Assembly (NCBI GenBank): GCA_010015805.1
Contig: ML978123.1
Coordinates: 1,550,001 to 1,614,000 of the forward strand
Origin: Rhizodiscina lignyota
Lineage: Eukaryota > Ascomycota > Dothideomycetes > Aulographales > Rhizodiscinaceae
Direction of reading: 5' to 3'
DNA length: 64,000 bases
Shown: positions 56,943-64,000 of the stretch, piece after piece
Numbering within the stretch: the stretch's first letter is position 1
How the letters are laid out: every line of letters begins with the position of its first letter
Notes under the pieces: generated by a model
The model's input: the letters and a program-made list of their open reading frames with translations, nothing else
Database searches by the model: none
Told to the model about the DNA's origin: nothing
Made by a program: the position numbers and the translations under genes

Positions 56943-59460
56943 CGCCATATTAATTTTCTTCGCTCCTTGGAGCAGTTGGCGGCTTGAGGACGACGAAAAA
57001 TAGTCCTCCTTATTTAGAGCCCCAGACACGAATTTCTTTGGATCACGATAGCTCTAAACGCATTTCTTGGCGAGCCATTTTGAAGATATAACTGGATTTT
57101 CTTGTATGTGATACCATATTAGAAGCTACTTATCGATTTTTCCATGTCTATCATATTTTCATCTGATAAAAAAAGGGGAGATGGCTTTCGTCGGCGCTGC
57201 GCTCTTGCAAGACCCTCACAAACCACCTGCCATTATAGGTAGTAATTCGCTGTGACAAAGTGCAAGCTCTCGCGACATGTCAACAGCTAATTTCATAATT
57301 CTCTTGCACACGTCATACTGTATACGAGCATCGGCAATTAATGCTCTTGTCACAATTATCCTGAGTTTCCAGTGTTCAGATCCATGGCCATGGATGCACA
57401 AGTCGTACCGTCTCCGCGTCGACTGCCACATTTCTCGAGCGCATAACTAATTTGACAAATGCGTCGCGGAGTATTATCACAATATCTTCCCGATGCAGTA
57501 ATTGTTGATGTGGGAGCTTGCCTTGATCTGTATGTTGCAAAAATAGACATGCATCAGGATGGAGCCCTTCGTATCAGAGTACTCAGCCACACCCTAAAGA
57601 CCACCCCGAAAAGCACGCTCACGGTGCTGACGTCCGAGCACCTGTTCTCGGCTTTCTTAAGCAGAAGCTTGTTTTCACTGCACAATGCACATCCCATACC
57701 TGAAGCTCGTGCTCGAATACTTCGAGCCATTCGGCCCCTGCTCGTGTTGGTTGTCCACTGTGTGAAATGGCGATTATCGTGGTGCGTCTTCCACTGGAAC
57801 AACACTGCCAGGCTAATGCAGCCCACGGCTTCGAAAAGCTCGGTGCCCGAGCTCCTTCGCAATAAGTCTGAGCCCGGTTGATCGGCTTTGGACGAGAAAT
57901 TGTCTTGTCGAAGCGAGATCACGGGTCTTCCGAAGGCGGCCGACATCCTTAGACAGCATTGCCTCGATCTATGCAAAGGAACTCCTGCGGCTCTTCATTG
58001 CGTCCGCATGTCTCTGGCATCTTTCAGTATCTCTGTTGTCCTCTCTTTTCTCACTTGGGGCATGCTGATCTTCTGCGCAAGTCTTTGGACAAAGCTCAGG
58101 AACCGCCAGGCAGTGCCTCCTTCGGATCAGAACAGAATGTAAAGAGCTAGGAGCAACATGACCTGAAGTTGGTAAAGCTTCTCATCTCCGCATTCATGCC
58201 GCTGGCCATCGCTGGCGCCGTACTTGCTGATGATAGCCCCAGAGAGACAATGTGAAGCTGAGAAACAGCCTTGTAGAACACCCCATCGGGAACACCGGTA
58301 GCATCTGCTCTTCGCTCAAAAGAACTCCCATGCTCTTGCAATCAAATCATGGTGGCGAACAGGAGCTGAAGTCTGACTGTCGGCCTTTCATCCACGACAC
58401 CTGGTGGCCATAGTGCCTACGCGTACACGAATCCTCAGGGATACGCCCATCCTCACAGAGACAAAATGCGGCTAGGAATTTGAGACAAAGGAAAGAGGCA
58501 TTTCATAACATCTGAGAAACTTGTATGAACGATGGAGCGTCTCAAAGTAACAAGAGGTCGTCAAAGGGCCGCCCCATGGGGCCGCTCAGCCTCAGTTACG
58601 ACACGCTCAGGTTGAGCTCAGCAGCGACAAAGCGTAGATGCCCAGCCACTCGAATGACCTCATCCGACGACATCAGCTGTTGAAATCAATCTGTCATTGC
58701 GCTTCGTTCCGTCACCAGTGTTCTCAAGGATCTCGTAGATGCTGCAACCGAGAATACAGCTGCTGCAAGTACGGACAGCTGTTCCGCTCATCGGCCGCAT
58801 GTCGCTCGGAGTACAGCCTGTAAATGGAGAAGCTCACTCCCCGAGCCTTGGTTTTGAGGCACATGATTCCATCGTTCATGGATCGCACTCTCAGCAACGG
58901 CGAGGGTGCGGCGGGTGGCAAGCTGCCTACATGCAATGTCGCCAGCTCCTCTGCGCTCTCCACGGCGCACGCACGAGAGACTAGATTTAAACGTCTGCTC
59001 AACCGACGCTGCCCCAGTTCCACAAAGACAAATCAACTGTAATACGGTTCTTCACCTTATGTCAAATCTTTGACTATTTCTGGTGTTCAATGGAGCTTTG
59101 ATATCGCTGATAACAATTACTGAGTTACTTACTCAGAGAGCAGTCACAGAACCTGGCCATTATTAAGACGACTCATGACAATGTCGTTCACCCTGGTGGA
59201 TGTGAAATAATCGCTCTGAAACGAGTGTTACTCTTTAGATTCGTCGAGACCATGACTGGAAACTTAGTGCGATATGCTTTCAGACTTCCTCGGCTTCCAC
59301 GACGCCGCCAGTGAATTGTGCCTATGGTGCTGATGCTAGAGTCTCTCCTGCTCTACAGATGTCAAACAGATCTTGTATGCATTGATTCTTCGCCTATCAA
59401 TTCGGGCTCAGTGGGATACATCACACCCTCCCTGGCTCGAATCTCTCCATCTTTCCCTCA
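56943..59460. other. Long intergenic region, no gene called
   Basis: About 2.5 kb. Overlapping open frames on both strands at 57459-57976, 57888-58142 and 58724-59036 have neither family resemblance nor consistent splice partners. A decayed gene cannot be excluded. Confidence 0.4.
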
Positions 59461-60664
59461 TTAGAATGACAAAACCAGATTTCCCTCGGGTGCAGTTGGT
59501 CTGCCCAGCGTGACGTACGCTTTCTTCTCGACAAGATCGGTCACAATGTTGAAGAGCGTTGCTGCTGTGCTCTCTCCCTCCTGCATCCGACAAATCGCGC
59601 CCGGCAGGCCGGTTTCATCTTTGAAAAGCTCCTGAATTGCAGGCACGGTCAAGTCCTTGACATCACACTTCTCGCTGATGTCACAAATTCTCTTCGCACG
59701 TGGCGTGCTGTCTGTCAGCCAATTGGTGTCGGTGACTCCTGGATGGTCCAACAGATAGTGGTTGGAGTGGCAGACTCGGCCCTTAGAATCTGCATACAGC
59801 TTCTGGAAGTCGATTGATGACCATTCAATGCCGACTGCGCCGGTTGGATCTGCGATCAGAGTGTGGCAGGATGATGCTAGTCCATACTTCTCCAGCTTCG
59901 CAACAGCCTCGTCTTTGCTGCTGCACTCGAGCACCATACGCCATGCGATATGGATGGGCAGCCTTGTCGGATCCATGCCATAAGCGCGGATGGCATTCAC
60001 GCAAAGACCGACACCAGCAGAATTCAGTCCGATCTTCCCGAGTTGCCCGCTCTCAGTGAGAAGCTTTATAGTCGGCTTCCCTTCCTGTTTAATATGCAGC
60101 AGTACAACGTTTGGCTTTTGCTCCTCCATCCACTGTACGGGTCAGCTCTCCTGTGCTGAGAAATACGGATATTAGGAGACAGTTCACTCACGTCCCAGTT
60201 TTGACACACATATGCTTTGCCGTCTGAATGCCATGAAAGAGATGTGCAACCGTCACTGAATAGCCCAAAAGCTATTTCGCTCCTCACATTGAGCGCGATA
60301 ATATCTCCGACGTCCAGACCCGCACCGTCGGCAATGCCTAAAAATACGAAGTGAGTCCAGAGTAGATCTGTGGTTGATTTCAATGAAACAAACCTTGCAT
60401 CTCCTGCATATATGCTGGCCATTTCCTTTGAATGACGCCTTGGAAATCCTCAAGGGCTAATCGGCGTACCGCAGCCCAGTCCATCTTCGAGGTCTTCTGA
60501 AACATGCCATTATAGAACTCTATACTGCTACGGATCTGCTCCTTAGCATTCGAGCCATGGGCATGTCCGATCTAGCACAAGCCGTCTCAGTATGGAAATG
60601 CAGCCAAATCAGGGCAAGGTCTTACCTGATACGGGTTTCCTTCACAGAGAATCTCCAAAACCAT
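59461..60664 (-). CDS. Isopenicillin N acyltransferase-like protein (peptidase C45 / AAT family)
   Basis: Exons 60664-60626, 60571-60394, 60337-60192 and 60132-59461 give 344 residues. The N-terminus (MVLEILCEGNPYQIGHAHGS) is that of penDE-type proteins. The autoprocessing site reads FGLFSDGCTSLSW, with Gly102-Cys103 at exactly the residue numbers known for Penicillium acyltransferase. Other conserved words are QNWDWMEEQKPNVVLL, GKIGLNSAGVGLCVNA, SNHYLLDHPG, ESTAATLFNI and VTLGRPTAPEGN. In Penicillium the enzyme swaps the side chain of isopenicillin N in peroxisomes. This copy ends LVLSF, without a peroxisomal SKL/ARL-type signal, and no ACV synthetase or IPN synthase lies in the window. It is thus more likely one of the AAT-like homologues of unknown amide substrate. 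Confidence 0.92.
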
Positions 60665-61281
60665 TTTGAATTAGCTTTGTAAAGACGAAGGTCTTAATTG
60701 ACTTGTTTCAGAGAAGTTTGGGTTCGAGATTAGGTGTATTATCTGTCAATGTTCGGAATACGCTAGTTAATAGCGATAAAGCGGCTTCCTTTCAAGGCAA
60801 CTAAGTCCGCAATATGCTCAGTCAGATATCTGCAGACAAGCTCCGCAACAAAACGCTTTCGATATGTTCAATCAATCGTCTAAAGGCAAGATTCGTTGTC
60901 TATTCGATAGGTTTCGGTGCACATAAATGCGCGGAGATGCGCTCTTCTCCTAAAGTATCCATCAACCGAGGGCTCGTTGTCAAAGCGCGCAACTCCGTCG
61001 TAGCAAGCGCGCAACCACGACATATTTGTCAGCAAAGCATTATTGAATCGGTGCGTAGATTCTTGAACGTAAAGCACAGACGTCCATATGGGAATGTATT
61101 TAGATACGTCTGCAGCTCACTCTCATGAACGGCCGTAAAGTGGTCTATTCGTAAGATCATGGGATAACCCCAGGGTATCATCGGAACGACTAGCAATATA
61201 CTAGAAGGTTGGTTGTATGCCAACATTCATGCTAATCTGTCGTCCTAGTTCTTGTTTATCTGTTCAAACCCGAATGGAACG
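60665..61281. other. Intergenic, AAT-like gene promoter and transporter 3' flank
   Basis: No gene recognised. Confidence 0.5.
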
Positions 61282-63002
61282 CTACACGTCAATCTTGCCA
61301 TGCTCAATGTTCTCAACAAGCGTTATGAGTCGATCATCTTCTTGCTGTAACTTCCGACGCCATGCAGGTCGGCCTGAGGCAAATATTTCGTCGATGTCTG
61401 TTGCAATTAGAATTACTACCTTGAAATGTGGTTGTGAAGGTGCTTCGTTACCTTCGAGAGTTTTCCGTTTGGTCTCCGGGAAGAAAAAGAAGGCCTGCAA
61501 TCCAGCGACAACATTAAAGACTCCAAAAATGATAAATGTCTTCCACTGAATCTGCTGAAATGCCGGCGGAGTAAAGTAATTAAGCGCAAATCCAAGGATC
61601 CAGTTTGCTGAGGTCGCGATAGACACCGCTTTACCCCGGAGACGCGTTGGAAAAATCTCGGGGGGGTACACCCAGCTTATTGGCGCCCAGGTACAGCTGT
61701 ATGTTGCAGTGAGCAAGTACGTGCAAGCGATAACTGCTTTGGAGGCCGGACCGTGGACAACCCATTTAACAACCGCCTGGCCATCTACGCCGTCGGGAAC
61801 ATAATGGCCGTAAACTTTGAGCAGCCCGGCTGTTGCGAAGAGCCATGCCATCATCATTACGCTCCCGAAGAGTAACGCTGGGCGACGTCCGACTTTATCA
61901 AGAAACAGGATAGCCGGAAGGGTCATGGCACAGTTGATGACATATTGGATAGAGGCAGAGACTAGTTTAATGTTTCCAGTGAGTCCCGCCATAGTGAATA
62001 TGTAGACGACGTAATACAATATAGCATTGTTTCCACTCAGTTGGGTCCATACGTGCACCGAGATACCGCAGGAGACGCGGAGGATATTGTCTTTCTGGAT
62101 TAGTTCCGACCAGCTCACATGCCCTCGTGAGTTGTCGATAGAGATAGCTTCTCGGATCTCGATATACTCAGCCCGAACAAGAGGAGATTCTGCGTTGCCA
62201 TTGCCATGAAGATCGGCGAGCACTTGGAGCGTCTCCTCCCAGCGGTCCTTGGAAGCGAGCCAGCGAGGAGATAGAGGGACGAAGAAGAGGCCAAAGAACA
62301 TTAACAGCGCTGGCGCGATCTGTACGGCCCAGGGAATGATAAATGTGCTGTTGTTTTTGGTAAAGCTTGCGCCGTAGGAGATGTAGTACATTATTAAGGC
62401 CTGTGACGTGCTCGGCAGTCAGTAAAGTGGTTGAAACAGGTTGAACTGACGTACTCCCCACGTAATTGCCCACTGCTGCAGTGAAACAATTCTCCCACGA
62501 ATCTCTCTCTTAGTGAGCTCTGCTAAGAGAGTCGGACCCGTGCTGGTAAATATTCCTAGAATCCTTTAGTGCCTCTGCCATGAAGATGTTCTGAATCGAG
62601 CTACTGACCCACGCCGAAGCCGCAGAGGAACCTGAAAGATTAGCATTGGATGTATCATTAATCCATGCATAATTCTACTAACCGGCCTACAATAAGCATT
62701 GCAATGTCTACGCTAGCAGCGCATAGGATGGCTCCAATGATGAAGATCACGTCTCCAATCTGAAGTAGAAGTCTTCGACCAAGATAGTCCATGAGCGCAA
62801 ATGCTGCCAGACAGCCTATAAAGGAGCCTCCAGATATACTAGCTGTGATTCCCCCTTGGGTCGTGGAGTCTGGACTTCCATAGTGAGTCTTGAACGGCTT
62901 GGTACTGATGATAGCAGACAGTGAGGAGATATCGAATCCCTGTAGTAGCCCGCCGATGACAACAATGGAAGTAATAGCGTAGATGTTCGACAATTTACGC
63001 AT
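61282..63002 (-). CDS. MFS sugar-porter-family transporter
   Basis: Exons 63002-62683, 62631-62609, 62555-62455 and 62400-61282 give 520 residues; exon 2 has 23 nt and exon 3 has 101 nt. Twelve hydrophobic segments are expected. Signature words of fungal sugar/polyol permeases are GGLLQGFDISSLSAI, DYLGRRLLLQIGD, RFLCGFGVG (micro-exon), AELTKREIRGRIVSLQQWAI, PLSPRWLASKDR, TQLSGNNAILYYVVYIF, DKVGRRPALLFG, WVYPPEIFPTRLRGKAVSIA and FPETKRKTLE. It is a plasma-membrane H+-coupled or facilitated transporter; the substrate is not readable. The neighbouring secreted glycoside-hydrolase-like gene makes a plant-derived sugar plausible. Confidence 0.92.
62609..62631 (-). other. 23-nt micro-exon of the sugar transporter gene
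   Basis: Encodes FLCGFGV between an ATCTTTCAG acceptor and a GTCAGT donor. It is needed to complete the conserved RFLCGFGVG motif between transmembrane helices. Confidence 0.85.
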
Positions 63003-63537
63003 TGTGAAGGTCTCTCCAGTGTTTAGCTTTTAGGTGAATGGTTAAGGAGGTCCTTCAGTTATGAGAGACGATACCGAAGGTTATGATTCGCGACGCTGAC
63101 AGAAAAGCCAAGAGCTCGAATTCGGATGCAGACTTCGTGGCCTTGAAAACAAGCCATATTAGGTTCTCTTTTAGATGCATTATTATCATAGTTCTATTCA
63201 TCGTTAGTCTCCAACCGCGCACGTCTTACAGAATGCGAATCGCGCAATTGATCAATGATCTGCAAGCCCCACCGGGGAGATCATTTTCTCTGCAATTCTG
63301 CCAGGAACAGCAACTTTGCACTGTGCAACAAGACGCGCAACTCACACAATGTTACCCCGAGGCGGGATTTCGAGCTTATTTGCCTGCCAAGTATCTCCAT
63401 GAATGAGAACTCTGGAAACAGGCGCTTCGACACTACACTAATGTCATGACTCGAGCCGGATACACACATCCAGACGACGTGGACCCAGCTTAGACGAAGC
63501 GAAGGAGAATTCTTTCCATCTACACACTTTTCTGGCT
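63003..63537. other. Intergenic, transporter promoter and 3' flank of the next gene
   Basis: No gene recognised. Confidence 0.5.
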
Positions 63538-63999
63538 TTAGAGAGGGATGTCTACCTGCGTGTATGGCCGCAGAACGACTGGTTCTGTGAGTCCATAAGG
63601 CTGAGGCCCATAAGTCGCCGCGTATTGCGCTTGCTCCCAAGATTGAGTGACATTCACTTGAAGCAGCCGATTACGCATCGTTGTCGAGACCTCTATCTTT
63701 ACGTCGTTCACGCCTTTGATCAGATAGTCGCCGACATCAATGACCGGATTCTCCACATCAATTGGGCCTGTCCACCGGCCATTGACCCACAGTCGCGCAG
63801 TCATGAACACATCGCCGAAGTCCAGATAGGCACCGTTAATACCGCTCAGCGGACTCCACGAAAATTTAGTCGTGTATGTGCCAATGCCGGAAGAGTTTTC
63901 AAGCCCAGTGATGTTCGGCCACGGTATCAGCTCGTCGAGGGTGTAATTATGATAAGCGAAGACCGACGTATAGTTGTTCCATTTGTTGGGGTTTGGCAG
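63538..63999 (-). CDS. C-terminal end of a secreted glycoside-hydrolase-like protein
   Basis: The last 153 codons of a gene whose 5' part lies beyond the window. The sequence runs from LPNPNKWNNYTSVFAYHNYT through GTYTTKFSWSPLSGINGAYL, RLWVNGRWTGPIDVENPVID and NDVKIEVSTTMRNRLLQVN, ending YGPQPYGLTEPVVLRPYTQV and a short tail. This is a galactose-binding-like jelly-roll domain as found at the end of GH2/GH106-type alpha-L-rhamnosidase-like proteins of fungi. Several N-glycosylation sequons (NYT, NIT, NSS, NVT) fit secretion. The catalytic domain is not visible, so the family is provisional. Confidence 0.7.
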   Translation of the reverse strand: MPNPNKWNNYTSVFAYHNYTLDELIPWPNITGLENSSGIGTYTTKFSWSPLSGINGAYLDFGDVFMTARLWVNGRWTGPIDVENPVIDVGDYLIKGVNDVKIEVSTTMRNRLLQVNVTQSWEQAQYAATYGPQPYGLTEPVVLRPYTQVDIPL

Positions 64000-64000
64000 C

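Noticed and set aside
57459-58142. Overlapping frames on both strands
   Set aside because: Neither strand shows family resemblance or a consistent exon structure.

Overview
The window is nuclear DNA of a filamentous ascomycete (Pezizomycotina). Genes carry one to five short introns (about 50-110 nt) with GT-AG ends and CTAAC/CTGAC-type branch points. It encodes a fungal GH7 cellobiohydrolase, an eisosome Pil1-family protein, an Erg24 sterol C-14 reductase and a Fus3/Kss1 MAP kinase. Dothideomycetes is a reasonable guess, partly from two short DUF7730/2EXR-like genes, but this is inference. All exon models were read by eye from frame, splice signals and remembered family sequences; no alignment was run.

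Left part (1-14.8 kb): the 3' end of an Atm1-type mitochondrial ABC exporter, then a repeat-rich 1.3 kb, then three minus-strand nuclear genes. These are an Rco1-like double-zinc-finger protein in three exons (2033-6759), an Ebp1/Cdb4-type M24-fold protein (8541-10039) and a SNF5 subunit (10719-13330). A degenerate array of about eight ~150-bp tandem repeats (7195-8355) lies between the first two. A decayed-looking partial copy of the Rco1-like gene lies at 941-1198. A 57-residue CxxC protein in three tiny exons (14508-14806) ends this part.

Middle (16.8-40 kb): Fus3/Kss1 MAP kinase, a DUF7730-like protein, a calcineurin-like phosphoesterase, a PheA/TfdB-type FAD monooxygenase, a Pil1-family protein, a DOPA-4,5-dioxygenase-family protein, an F-box protein, the RNA polymerase II CTD phosphatase FCP1, an unrecognised multi-pass membrane protein, a second DUF7730-like gene with an internal N-terminal repeat, and a RING-H2 protein.

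Right part (40.8-64 kb): cytosolic asparaginyl-tRNA synthetase, a small Arg-rich ORF, secreted GH7 cellobiohydrolase, mitochondrial ADP/ATP carrier (six exons), ERG24, a Dabb-domain protein followed by a frameshifted relic of a host gene, a low-complexity protein with a polyproline motif, a homologue of isopenicillin N acyltransferase, an MFS sugar transporter and the 3' end of a secreted glycoside-hydrolase-like gene cut by the window edge.

Most genes are unlinked housekeeping or accessory functions and no biosynthetic cluster is evident. The transporter and the two flanking enzyme genes at the right end could be a loose catabolic group, but this is only suggested by position. The most unusual structures are the partial Rco1-like copy, the ~150-bp array, the direct-repeat pairs upstream of 2 kb, the relic at 53.5-54.1 kb and several micro-exons and stop-free 3n introns. 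I recognised no transposon, retroelement, tRNA, rRNA or CRISPR.
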